A stretch of DNA of 32,152 nucleotides from Perkinsus chesapeaki (GCA_013115145.1 JAAPAO010000408.1:1-32152), one strand, 5' to 3'. Positions 1-9,844 are shown, counted from the first letter of the stretch. The notes: generated from the letters alone by a model not told the origin. A program made the numbers and translations.

Positions 1-890
1 TAAGGGTACTACTGCACACTAGAACCGGGCTGGGCCACACAATGGTGCCGGGTAGTGCCGGGGATCTTGGAGGCCGCCCGGCTATCGCCGGGTAGCGCCG
101 GGTAGGGCGCCGGGCCGCCCGGCGGCTGCCGGGTTGCCGGGTGGGTTGCGGCGCCTCTGGTAGGCGCCAAAGCGGCGAAATTATAAACGAATATAAGGCA
201 GCAAGTTCCCGAAAAATTTTGTATTTTTTTCTGAAAGATTTTTTCGCGATGCAGTATTTGGCAGAAATACATTCCTACGGTTAGTCACTGAGTCACCGCG
301 ATCCATCCCAGGTGTGGAGTCGTAGAGAAACGTCCGCGGTTCCCATAAGGATTGCATTTCAAATCTCCTTTCGGCCATGGAACCTTTTTGTTCGACCGCA
401 TTAGGCACTGGTTTTTGCCCTCTGTGGAACACATTCCTGAGGCTAGATGAACCCTGATGCCAGATATATAACGTTGTCTTTATTCAGGGAACTTACTACT
501 ACTAGTGATCTGTAGCGACGGCAACTTATCATTTATCCAATATCGATGGATATAGATGAGTAATTTTTGTGACACGAAAATTATCGAAAATGAGTTGCAC
601 ATATGTCGGCATCGAGGCGTTAGATAGTCGTGATGCCTGGCTCGGGAAGCACAGAAACTCAATGCACTTTTGTATGTGTATTTTGGCTTCAACTTTATTC
701 TTCATTCCAGTTCACTATAGTGAAGCTCAACAGGCCCGGAGATCCATCGCCCTGGTGATGAGGAGCTCACCCCAGCGGCTTCGAATTTTCTCAGGAATTT
801 TCCGATCTTTAGGCCCTTGAGATGGGAGAATAATTGGGCACGTTCGACTAAAGTTCAGACAAGGGTTTAGAGCATGCCAACGTGCTACAG
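1..890. other. Upstream region of the prolidase gene; 5' exons not resolved
   Basis: No confident gene. Positions 40-175 are very GC-rich and built from degenerate copies of a GCCGGGTAG-like unit. The prolidase that starts to be readable at 891 lacks roughly its first 100 residues, so 5' exons should lie here or before the window. The only hint is around 610-670 (+), where a short open stretch reads DAWLGKHRNSMHF, reminiscent of the family's WMGK segment. I could not join it to 891 in frame with canonical splice sites. Confidence 0.4.
40..175. repeat. GC-rich degenerate direct repeat
   Basis: Repeated GCCGGGTAG, GCCGGGTAGC and GCCGGGTTGCC-like units follow one another with variable spacers, flanked by sequence of ordinary composition. 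No coding signal is seen. It may be a minisatellite or a structured promoter-proximal GC island. Confidence 0.6.
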
Positions 891-3800
891 GAGGAATCTT
901 GCATGGCTCGTAGGTACCTGGTAGATGATGTTCGCTATGTCGACGAAATAGATCTATCTGGTGCGAAGGCTACGATGGAGGTACCGGGGATCGAACTCGG
1001 GTCTTTCGGTTATTAGTGCGGCTCAGATTGAAGGCGTTAATCGTGATTCGGGCACTGACCATTCAGTTGTGAATAAGGACGGTGTTGCCCTCCCTAATAA
1101 GCTGGACGGCAGCGCTCTGTGGGACTTGCTTAATGAGATGAGAAGTGTTAAAGACGAGGAGGAGATCAAGATAATGGAGTAAGAAAAATGCACCTGGCGG
1201 GGATCGAACCCGGGTGTTAGGTATGCCTGTCATGTCTCCTCTGCTGCACATTTATCGACTATGCGGGCTTGCTATGCCGACCAGGACAACAGCCATCGGA
1301 TGGAGTATAATGCCGTGGCTAATTTCCGATATGAAGGGGCAATGAGGGGATGTCAACGTAAGCAGGGAGCTCGGGTACGCCTTGGCCAGAATTTCGGAAA
1401 AGAACGGAGATAAAGTTATACGTAACGATGTACTTTTTCAACATTAAATACTGCGATTCTCACCGTTTGCCGTTTGCTGGATATGACTTTATCATTCCAA
1501 CATATAACTGTCGTGATTTTCGAGCTTCGTTTCCTTCTTTGGGAAGCGTCCGGCTAATTAACTAATCGTTGTTGGAGCAGATGGTCCTACAAGGTGTACA
1601 CTTCACGCCTTCGTTTGGTTTCGAGCACATTCGGCATTTCCGTGGCGAATTCGTTGCTTTCAAGTGCTATCAAGCTTCGTTCCCTTCTTTGGGGTATGTC
1701 GGGCTTATTATTAGTGGCAAACGTACACTGGGAACTATCGAACTTCGCTAACCGAAGAACTTCTAAGTGTAGTACTTCTACAGTAGTAGGGTCATTTACC
1801 CTTGAGAGCAGGGAACCCCTCTGGGCATGGGCTCATTCTTTGCGCTTTGGTGATTCCCACGAAAAATCGGGTTTGGGATTTTCTGGATTGTAGTCGGGTT
1901 ATCTGGATCCGGGTTTCAGGTGTCGGTTACGGTTGCATTGGTTGTTCTGGTACCTCCAATGCTTCTCTACATTATGGTCATCCAGCCGAGCCTAATGATA
2001 AGAGTGTGCACAAGTCAGATTTGAGGCTGCTAGATATGGGAGCTGAGTAATACAGAAGGGACAGCAGGGATCTGGACATTTATTGTTGAATCATTCAACA
2101 ACCAATTGAACCATTCAACTTGGATGGTTTATCGTTAAAAGGGTGGGATGGGTAGATTACTGGCAGTAGCTCCTCTATCGCTGCTGCTGCTGCTCGGAGC
2201 CATATTTGACATCGGTTACTCCTGCAGCGATTAACATTTCGATGTGCCAAACTCGCTGTAAACAATTAGTAGAGTAATGATATATAATAGAGCAAACCTA
2301 AATTCGAAGAAGATCTTCGTCATCAATCTCGGGCCACAATAGTTCACTAAGTTAGTCTTACTTTTCACCGGAGGAACTCGGAGATATACTCGTTGTTGTA
2401 AATATGGTAGAGGATAGGGTGGATCCTTCTTAAGGTACCACTGTTATACAGCTGATGTGACCTGTACGTTCCCTACAAGTGGCCAGTTCTCCGACCTTCA
2501 AAAGGCTGCCTACGAGTCAGTATTGGCAGCAGTTCACGCAATAGAGGGGATATTGAAGCCTGGTCTGGATTATAGAGATATGCATAGGAAGGCTACTAGA
2601 GTCATTGCTGAGTAATACGGGGGAGAGTTGAGCTTCAGGGAATCTTTCATGCTTGACCTGGCAAGAATCTTCTCTGTTTCGACTTTCGAAGGATTTCTTT
2701 ATTTGACTTGCCACAATATTTTGGTTTCGAGCTCAGAAGGAATTGCTTCGTGTCGAGCTTCGAAGAATCTCCCCTCTTCCAACCTTGAAGGATATTTCTT
2801 ATTTCGACCTTGAAGTTCAAGGTTTGAATGGATATTTCTTGCCTTGGGCTCGGGAGGATCTTTCTAAGTTTGACCTTGGAGAATCTTTCACATTTGAACC
2901 TTGAAAGAATCTTACTGTTTTCGAGCTTGGACTTATTCCCGGCATGTCTTTTCAGAGAGCTCACTCGCCGTCTCGGTCTCTTCACTGCCACTATTGATGA
3001 TGTCTGTAATGAGGCATTGGTTGCAAGATATCTCATGCCACATGGGCTGGGACATATGCTTGGATTGGACTGTCACGATGTTGGAGGGTAGTACTACCGC
3101 GCGCCACGAAAATGGTGGATTCGGCCCAACAGTGTGGATGTGATTCGCATACCACGCATAGCAACGTTTTGAATCCGCGCGTTCTGGATCGTCATGCGAA
3201 TTTTCTCGGTCAAATATCCTGGGGTCCTGGGATCTTTGTGAGAATGTGCCGAAATGTTCCTGGGAGAAATGCTATAGTTTTTTGCTAGTAAACCGTGTTT
3301 GTTTCGACTAGATACGAGCCTGGTCATTACAAAGATGCGGAAGATGTGTCTCTTACTGGATTGAGGTTGGGCAGGCCTATTAAGGAGGGTTATATCTTGA
3401 CGGTGGAGCCAGGATGGTAATAAGATTACCAACACGGTCTGGTGTATTGTTAACAATTTGGAATACGTGCCGAAGGGAGGCTTCCCTCGGTACGTAAAAC
3501 GATGTAAACAATGTTAAAGGGAAGTCCCCTGGGAAGGTCGTAGAATGGGCAGCATTGGCTGAGTCTATACAGGTGAATATACTTGTATATTATACGCTAA
3601 GTAGCGTACTCATATCGATTGCCTATATTATAGAGTAATGATTGATCCTCGTCGGGTTAAGGTATGAAATTTATAACAGATATCATTGATTATTATGAAG
3701 CTTAGTTGCAATGGGAGTGGACCTCTGATAGCAAGTATTCATTTGTTTAGTTACTTTAACCCGTATTTAATCGACAAGTGGTGTGCTGATCCAGTCCACT

Positions 3801-4326
3801 CTAAGATGGTTAATGAATCAGTATTGAAGTCTCTTATACCAGTAGGTGGTATTAGGATTGAGGATGATGTGTTGATTACTAAGGATGGTTGCAGAGTACT
3901 TAATGATGTAAGTGTCGGGTGGGGGGATCGAACCTGTGTGTATTGATAGCGGCGCAAGATATCGTTCCTGGTGGTTCTGATACGTAGAATACCAATCGGA
4001 AGGGTGGGTTTTGAAAAAGGAGTCTTGCTTCAGGGTGGTAACAGAATTTAATAGTCCGGAAAGAGGAATGATTCCCGTTGGTTGTATAATTTCTAATTAT
4101 CAAGTAAAATAGAGGAAAATAAAGTACAATATCAAAAATTATTGATTAGTGATTTATTATTTTATTACCTGAATGATAATGCAATTCGTACCACTAAAGC
4201 ACAATATTTACAGTTGCCGAGAATCTTGTGGGTGAGCAGGTACCCCGCACTGTGAAGGATATCGAAGACTTCATGCAGGGTAAGATAGACTGGGTCCCTG
4301 GTAAAGGCAAAGTGAATAAGGCTTAA
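891..4326 (+). CDS. PEPD: Xaa-Pro dipeptidase (prolidase), 9 exons, 5' end missing
   Basis: Prolidase is a cytosolic metallopeptidase of family M24B that cleaves X-Pro dipeptides. Proposed exons: 891-980, 1027-1178, 1221-1357, 1920-2046, 2435-2611, 2956-3087, 3312-3416, 3751-3907, 4240-4326. Phases agree throughout and 387 residues are visible; the family is near 490, so the N-terminus is incomplete. All five metal ligands are recognisable: Asp in LLDMGAE, Asp eleven residues later in TADVTC (across the exon 4/5 junction, with the family spacing), His in PHGLGH, Glu in TVEPG and Glu in RIEDD. The C-terminus matches the VPRTVxxIE family motif and then KVNKA-stop. Introns 1 and 2 are only 46 and 42 bases and carry tRNA-like sequence, and intron 8 begins with another such module. 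Intron 5 is a minisatellite. The alternative acceptor at 4213 would add nine residues but breaks the family length. Confidence 0.9.
981..1026 (-). repeat. tRNA T-arm-like module forming prolidase intron 1
   Basis: The 46-base GT-AG intron carries, on the minus strand, AGTTCGATCCC, a near-match to the Pol III B-box/T-loop consensus GGTTCGANTCC. The flanking five-base arms CCGAG and CCCGG pair at 4 of 5 positions. The T-arm lies right against the 5' splice site. No D-arm, 5' acceptor strand or convincing anticodon stem is present, so this is not a tRNA gene. Confidence 0.65.
1179..1220 (-). repeat. tRNA 3'-end-like module forming prolidase intron 2
   Basis: The complete intron is 42 bases. Its reverse complement reads CCGGG, loop TTCGATC, CCCGC (4 of 5 stem pairs), then CAGGTGC in the place of a 3' acceptor strand, a discriminator-like A and TTTTT. 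That is the order of a tRNA gene's 3' end with its Pol III terminator. The T-run, read on the plus strand, supplies the A-rich segment just after GTAAG. The 5' half of a tRNA is absent. Confidence 0.7.
1521..1720. repeat. Dispersed direct duplication in prolidase intron 3
   Basis: About 40 bases starting at 1521 (GAGCTTCGTTTCCTTCTTTG) recur in diverged form at about 1671 (AAGCTTCGTTCCCTTCTTTG), 150 bases downstream. Both continue into similar GTCxGGCTxATT sequence. The intron (1358-1919) otherwise shows nothing recognisable. Confidence 0.55.
2083..2101. repeat. Perfect hairpin, 9-bp arms, one-base centre
   Basis: TTGTTGAAT and ATTCAACAA flank a single c inside prolidase intron 4. It belongs to the class of odd-length perfect inverted repeats seen across the window. 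Confidence 0.8.
2638..2940. repeat. Intronic minisatellite, about 11 degenerate ~25-base units
   Basis: Prolidase intron 5 (2612-2955) is almost wholly made of degenerate copies of a unit like GAATCTTTCTTATTTCGACC followed by TTGAAG. Starts are recognisable near 2640, 2664, 2691, 2740, 2765, 2791, 2827, 2855, 2881 and 2908. Spacing is about 24-27 bases, with indels. The array ends just before the 3' splice site at 2955. Confidence 0.7.
3908..3949 (-). repeat. tRNA T-arm-like module at the 5' end of prolidase intron 8
   Basis: It begins exactly at the 5' splice site (GTAAGT) and ends in GATAG after 42 bases, so it has the size and both ends of a self-contained short intron within a 332-base intron. 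The minus strand has GGTTCGATCCCCCC, a B-box match, but the adjacent arm ACAGG pairs at only two positions. The acceptor and T-run are not recognisable. Confidence 0.55.
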
Positions 4327-4738
4327 GTATGGATTATAATACTAAGCAGTTCTGGTTTCTCAAACTGGTCTGAGTTGAAGTTGAGTGTTGAATTGGGGGA
4401 CGGTTAGCATGGAGTGGTTGGTAATGACCAATCACTGTTGGAATTAAGTCTGCAAGTAGTAGTGTAACATAGGCTCAGGGACTGATGTGAGTGTACTGTA
4501 GCAAACGGGGTTGATTTTTGACCGTATGGACAGGCAAACCTTATATGTTGGATATATTATTATACTCTATTATAATATTTAATAACTTTATTTATTATAT
4601 TACTGTATATTGTTGGATTTCTATGTTTAGTGTTGTTTAGAGTTTTTCGGGGGAAAGATTATAGAATTGATGGCAGATAGCGGACCTCTATAAGATGCCT
4701 TTCGCACTCCCCAAACGTCTGTCTTCCTTGTAGTATTA
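4327..4738. other. Prolidase-SLC37 intergenic spacer
   Basis: No gene is seen. The part around 4550-4620 is AT-rich (runs of TATTATA type). No recognisable polyadenylation or promoter element could be assigned. Confidence 0.5.
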
Positions 4739-7700
4739 ATGGTTGACAATGTGTCTGCCCACAACAGACTACCTCTTATATCGTCACTCCATCACTCTCG
4801 TGTGAGAGTGCTCATCATTACCTTCTGCAGTTATGCAGCTCTGCATGCAGCCAGGAAGGCATTTTCTAATTCTAAGGCTGTAATAAAGGAGGGCAGAGGA
4901 CGTCGTATTCAACGGAATGGTCTATTGTAATTCTAGATAGCTTCATTCGAGTTTATACGTCTGTTGTAAGTCCTCGTACGGTCTTTGACGTTTTTCATGG
5001 TACGGTTTGCAAGTACCAGTGAATTCACGCACTCAGCGGGGATTCAGCCTATATGGAAGGTGTCTTCTTTTCAGTGTTGATAATTCCTCTCGTTGGTGGA
5101 ATTCCGATGCTTCTGGGCTATCGAAATGTACCTGCCTAATTGTGGCATAGTTGCGCAGTATACAGCCCAACGCAATGAAATAGAATACTTCGTGCTCTAT
5201 GGATTTCTCACTCTTGAGTGTTAACGAGTGAAACTCCAAACATGAGTACTACAACAAGTGTGATCGTAGTGTTCAATCGTCGAGTCGCTACTACGGGAAG
5301 ACCTGAGGGGGGGGGGGGAGTTGCCTGCTTTTGTTCAGGCATTGCAGGACGCCCGTCCTAGTACGTTCCCTACCTCCACCCTTGCTGTTCTGGATACTCT
5401 CTTCATGATAGCTTACTCATCGGGGCTATTACTAGCAGGCCGCCTCGGGGACGTCTTCTCGGCGTCAAGGGTTCTTGCCATTGGTTTATGTCTGACAACT
5501 GTGATCCAGACTATTTTTGCAGTGTTATGTGTCTTGAGGTCACCTGTGACGTGGGAATTCACTTTGGGCCTCTACGTTATGTGGATGATGAATGGATTGG
5601 TAATACTAAGGTCACAGGAAAGGTTTTGGTGAAATTCAACGGGTTGAATTTCAGCGTATTTTTCCCACGAGTTGCATACTAATCGGTATAAATCGTATTG
5701 AAGCTTCATTACATTAATCACATTAGTACTTGTTGTTTTTGCATTGTATGAGTTGTGGGAGCGATGCGTGTTGCTCACCGAGGCAGACTTACCGACGACG
5801 ATAGACTTGCCCTTTCTTGGTCCACATTACGATGATAGCGAATCGCTATCGCTATTCGCTTGATCGCTATCTTGTGAAAAGCCACATTCACACACATATG
5901 GGGGACCTCGCATTCGGCTCTCGTGGCATAAAGCAGCTCAACATATATCCTGGAGATTGCCGTCGATGAGCCGTATAAAGCAATCAATTTGAAGAGTTCA
6001 CTAATTGAAATACAATGTCATACAGTATTAGTATCCCCAATAGTATTAGAAAGTATCGGGTACATAGTGTGTAGACCTGCCTGCCAATGCGAGGACCTGC
6101 GGCTTCATATTGAGCGACAACAAGGCTACTACTCATTCGAAGAACACATCCTGACGTTCAATTTCATCGCTGGTCTGAGCAAACTGCGCTATGAGATCGC
6201 TCTGCCGCGTTTGAAGGTCTTGACTCGTGGATAGTCTCTACAGGAAATGGTCGAGCTTGAATTACAACGAGCGTGCCTAGAGTCTTCTAGACAACCACCA
6301 GCGGTTCGGAGTGAATTTTAATTCTCCCGACGTCATGTGACATGATTCATGTCAGGCGGTTACTTTGCATATTCCCGGCAAAGCTCATTTTTCTTATCAA
6401 GAACTAGTATACAAGTTAGACATCTCCATTTCACCACCTTGCCAACCGTTTATAATCCTCCACTGAAGAGCTAATATTACATGCCATAGTTCTCCTCGGT
6501 TACCTCGTGACAGGGACTCTTTGCTACGCCCTTGTAGTGGAAAAATATCATGTCCGAGTGGAGCAATTAAACTGACCTCAGGTTCAATCACTATGTTGGC
6601 CTGCTTGTGTGAAATTGGTGGGCAACTGGCTCGCTCCCGTTCATCATCTTATTGGTGACCCGGAAGATACTTCCTCATCATCCGAAGATTCCGAGACCAC
6701 CAGCCTAGCTGATAATGACATGGGCGTTGTCAATCCGGCCCACTCTGGCATGCTGTTTGGTCTTTGGTCATCGAATGCGAGTGTTGGTAACATCGTCGGA
6801 GCATTGATGGCAGCGGGTGCGCTGGGCATTGCGGGGGCCTTATCGGGTCCCAAGGAGATAGGGGTAGGCACTGGGCAAGACTGGTCCTTTGAACCTCAGA
6901 GCTGCTCTCAGGTTCTTATGGTGTTCATCGGGCCATCGGCATTGATGCTGCTGTTTGCTTACCTATCCTTTGGGTTGACAGACTATCCACCTACCACTGA
7001 TAATGCTCGAGAGCTAGAGGAGGTAAGCTCTGGTAAGCTTGTTAACGCTCTTCATCAGAGCTACATCAGTGTTATTCTCAACGGATACTGCTGCTAGGAC
7101 TCTAACCAGTGAGTGCCAAACTGTGCTGCGATACGTGATGAACGTGTCACTTTTCGCCTAACTCCTTGACTACTATTAAGACGAGATCGGAATTGTGCGA
7201 GCGATAAAGTTCCGGTTATTGGCGATATAATTGACATCGGCAATCGTATGGCTAATATTTACATCATGTAGATATGAGCCATACGCTTTGTAGGTTAAGT
7301 TTTGGAGTAGTTCCCGGCGGGAACTACAGTGGTACGGGAACTTCCCGCACCAGTTCACGTACAAGTGCGATTCGCTGTGAGCTCTTCCGTGTCAGATTTC
7401 CTTCCAGGTGCCTCCAGCGCCGCCACGTACCCCAGAAATGCCAACCTTCGAAGCGATGCTGGGCGGCCTACGCGAGATCTGGCATGCATTCTGGCTGCCA
7501 TTCGTGGCGCGCTACTCCCTAGTGTACGCCTGTACAAAAGGTGTCAACTACGCAATGTTCTTCTGGCTTCCGTTTTACCTCAGCGAGGTAACTCCGGAAT
7601 CACCAGTATTTGCCGAAGCCGGAGAAGCGCTCGCCCTGGCAGGTATGCCACTTGGACCCTGGTCACGCCGATGGGCTATCTACGTTCTACGATATGGGTC

Positions 7701-9316
7701 AGTGTATCGGCGGTGTGCTGGCTGGCTCTATCGTGGACAAGTTCGCTAAAGGAAGGAAGTCGATTGTGAGTCCGGTTTTGGTTGGAATCTCTGGGAGGGT
7801 GAACGAAGCTTGACTGAGGAGAGCGTGATTGACACAACACTTTTGTGCACTTCAAAAATCTATGTCTCACAGCCGATGACTGACCGAGTTTTTTCCTCGA
7901 TCAATCCCTGGTTATTAAAACACAAAAACGTACTTAATATGGCTCTATGGTACCATGGAGGTCAGCCGTTGGGTCTTTTGACCATTGAGGTTGAGTTTTT
8001 TCTAAACGTCTTAGCCGGGATTCGTACCTGTGACCCTCGTTTTTAAAGTGCTATATTTTTGGGCGCACCCATCCCAGACGGTAAGCTCTACAGTTTTGAG
8101 CTCCTGAGGCATTAAAGTTTGGAAGTTCATTCAAATCCGTCGGAAAAATCTTGGTGCACTAAATCCGATGTCAGCCCCGTCTCCGGTCACCTGTGGCTCG
8201 CTTCGATCGATTCCTCCTACCTGGTCAGGTCATCACCGTCTTCCTAGTGTTGGCTATCATCCCCACCTTGGCGCTAAGTATGAAATATGAGTCTGTTATC
8301 CCTATCACAATAATTATATTCGTTGCTGGGCTTCTGGTAAGGGCCGTCATCGCAGGATTTTCCACCGGTTCCGACAACGCGGTTTGCGTGGCCGCCGGCT
8401 CGGGAGCCCTGTACGTTCTGTAATGAGCTCCACACATACTGCGGGACCAATGTAGCGTTCCTCCTATAAGCTTTAAAAACACTGCATGAGCATACTCCGT
8501 ATTGAAAGGGTTAATCACCTCTGTCAAGAGAGGTATTTCTGGGCTGTTATCACCATCGTCATCGATAACCTATCACATTTGTCATTCTCTACAACCGTCT
8601 TGTATTGCTTTTTGTGAACCCGTACTTGTCATTATCGTTCTATCCTGGAGAGTCAGCGATGAAATTTACTTTCATCAACATAGCTAGATTCTTTCTCACT
8701 TCATAAGTATACATATACTTCCGTCTTGTACTAGGTCGGTGGCCCAGCCAATCTCATCTCCGCGGCAGTTTGCGCGGATCTAGGCAGCCAGGCCGAGTCT
8801 GATGTGACGGCATCCGTCAGTGGCTTGGTGGATGGTGTAGCATCGATCGGAGCAGCTCTCACTCAGCTGGCCATTCCCCTGCTAACCAACGGCACTAGCT
8901 GGCTATGGCTGTTCGTTGCATTTACAGGTTAGTAAAATGCCCCAGCTGGGATTCGACCCCGGGACTTGTCTAATAGCCGTTTCATTATTATATATCGGAT
9001 TTGTATGTGCTCGCTCAACTCTAGACCTGGCAAAGTTCGGGCCAATTCTAAGCCCTAGAGAACTTCTTTACCTCAGTGAGTGAATTCCAGAGACAAACTC
9101 AGGCCGGCGAGCTAAAGCGTTTACTGCCTTGGGGTCGCCTTGCTTGCACAGTACTTTGTGACTTCTAAAAATGCTGCCTGTGGGAATCGAACCTGTGCCT
9201 CCATCGCAGGTATGCTTTTGCTGGCAGCACTCCTTCTACTCCCCGTTGTTAAGAAGGAGCTTACATCATTGAGTATGCCGAGAGAGGGAGCGCCACATGC
9301 TCACGTGCGAGAATGA
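4739..9316 (+). CDS. SLC37-like sugar-phosphate/phosphate antiporter (MFS), 8 exons
   Basis: Proposed exons: 4739-4879, 5321-5599, 6582-7022, 7408-7587, 7643-7765, 8229-8336, 8735-8927, 9210-9316, giving 523 residues with consistent phase, in the range of the SLC37 family. Family landmarks: SYAALHAARKAFSN in the first membrane helix, LDTLFMIAYSSGLLLAGRLG, the WPACVKLVGNWL helix, GLWSSNASVGNIVG, FYDMGQCIGGVLAGSIVDK, and GGPANLISAAVCADLG with GLVDGVASIGAAL near the C-terminus. A Ser/Glu-rich loop (SSSSEDSETTS) follows NWL. Known relatives exchange glucose-6-phosphate or glycerol-3-phosphate for phosphate across ER or plasma membranes; the substrate here is unknown. The end of exon 1 is the least certain junction: a GTAATA donor at 4880 was chosen because it keeps phase. 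A 12-base G run (5307-5318) adjoins the exon 2 acceptor. Introns are 441, 982, 385, 55, 463, 398 and 282 bases. Confidence 0.85.
5834..5850. repeat. Perfect hairpin, 8-bp arms, one-base centre
   Basis: GATAGCGA, a, TCGCTATC inside SLC37 intron 2. It is followed at once by further GCTATTCGC and GATCGCTATC echoes of the same arm. Confidence 0.8.
6333..6352. repeat. Zig-zag repeat: arm, reverse complement, arm
   Basis: TCATGT, one g, ACATGA, one t, TCATGT. Three consecutive perfect 6-base arms of alternating orientation, each separated by one base, in SLC37 intron 2. Confidence 0.8.
7307..7347. repeat. Perfect 10-bp hairpin followed by a related 6-bp hairpin
   Basis: GTAGTTCCCG, g, CGGGAACTAC (7307-7327), then eight bases later CGGGAA, c, TTCCCG (7335-7347), which reuses the same arm. 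It lies in SLC37 intron 3. Confidence 0.8.
8015..8035 (-). repeat. Decayed tRNA T-loop-like motif in SLC37 intron 5
   Basis: Minus strand: CACAGGTACGAATCCCGGC. It differs from the B-box consensus at one key T-loop position (GTACGAATCCC). The CACAGG arm is shared with the modules at 3908-3949 and 9158-9209. Confidence 0.35.
8928..8976 (-). repeat. tRNA 3'-end-like module at the 5' end of SLC37 intron 7
   Basis: It begins at the 5' splice site (GTTAGT) and ends in TAATAG after 49 bases. The minus strand reads CCGGG, loop GTCGAAT, CCCAG (4 of 5 pairs), acceptor-like CTGGGGC, discriminator A, TTTT. The order is the same as in prolidase intron 2. Confidence 0.65.
9158..9209 (-). repeat. tRNA 3'-end-like module at the 3' end of SLC37 intron 7
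   Basis: It ends exactly at the CAG acceptor of the last exon. The minus strand has a perfect B-box GGTTCGATTCC, then CACAGGCAGC, A, TTTTT, i.e. acceptor-like strand, discriminator and terminator-like T-run. The T-stem itself is poor (2 of 5 pairs). Together with 8928-8976, intron 7 therefore has a tRNA-like module at each end around 181 bases of unrelated sequence. Confidence 0.6.
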
Positions 9317-9764
9317 GCACCAACGCCAATTAGTATACTGCAACATTAGTTGAATTTTCCAAGTTATTTGAAGCTGTGTCGGTTGCGTTTGCCTCGAGAA
9401 TCTTCCCACTTGATATATATGAAATAAACCCCGTTACAAAATGATAGAACATCACATAATTTCCGAATATTTCCTTCAATTTGAGGAGTTTGTTGATGTT
9501 TCTTTGTATGGTCTTAATACATACATCTTAATACATAATCTTTTCTTTTATATGGTCTTAAGTGCATATATCTTTCAATAACTATTACTACACACTAGAC
9601 ATATAAATGATAGAACTATTCTAATAGATGTATAATTAAGTCTATAAGTATCACTATAGTGAGATCGAAACCGCCAGTCCCGAGCGCGCGCGGGAAAGCG
9701 TACAGATTTAATATCTATAGGGCTGAGTATACATTGCCTCGAGGGGCGTATGAGGCTCCGAGGG

Positions 9765-9844
9765 CGGGTCGAATACCGATGTGTAAAGGTTAACTGCTTA
9801 TACGGTATAATCAGTTAACCTTTACACATCGGTATTCGATCCGC
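9765..9844. repeat. Long inverted repeat, about 32-bp arms with one mismatch
   Basis: Arms at 9765-9796 and 9812-9843 are reverse complements apart from one G/A difference and enclose a 15-base loop. Each arm carries GG(G/A)TCGAATACC, itself close to the B-box-like core of the intronic modules, so the element looks like a head-to-head pair of such motifs. It lies about 290 bases before the helicase start. Confidence 0.85.

Noticed and set aside
981-1220. Complete tRNA genes on the minus strand in prolidase introns
   Set aside because: Only the T-arm and acceptor-like 3' part are present; no D-arm, matching 5' acceptor strand or proper anticodon stem, and the required space is coding exon.
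4213-4239. Alternative acceptor adding AENLVGEQ before VPRTV in prolidase
   Set aside because: It would disturb the conserved spacing between the RIEDD and VPRTV motifs and does not match the upstream phase.
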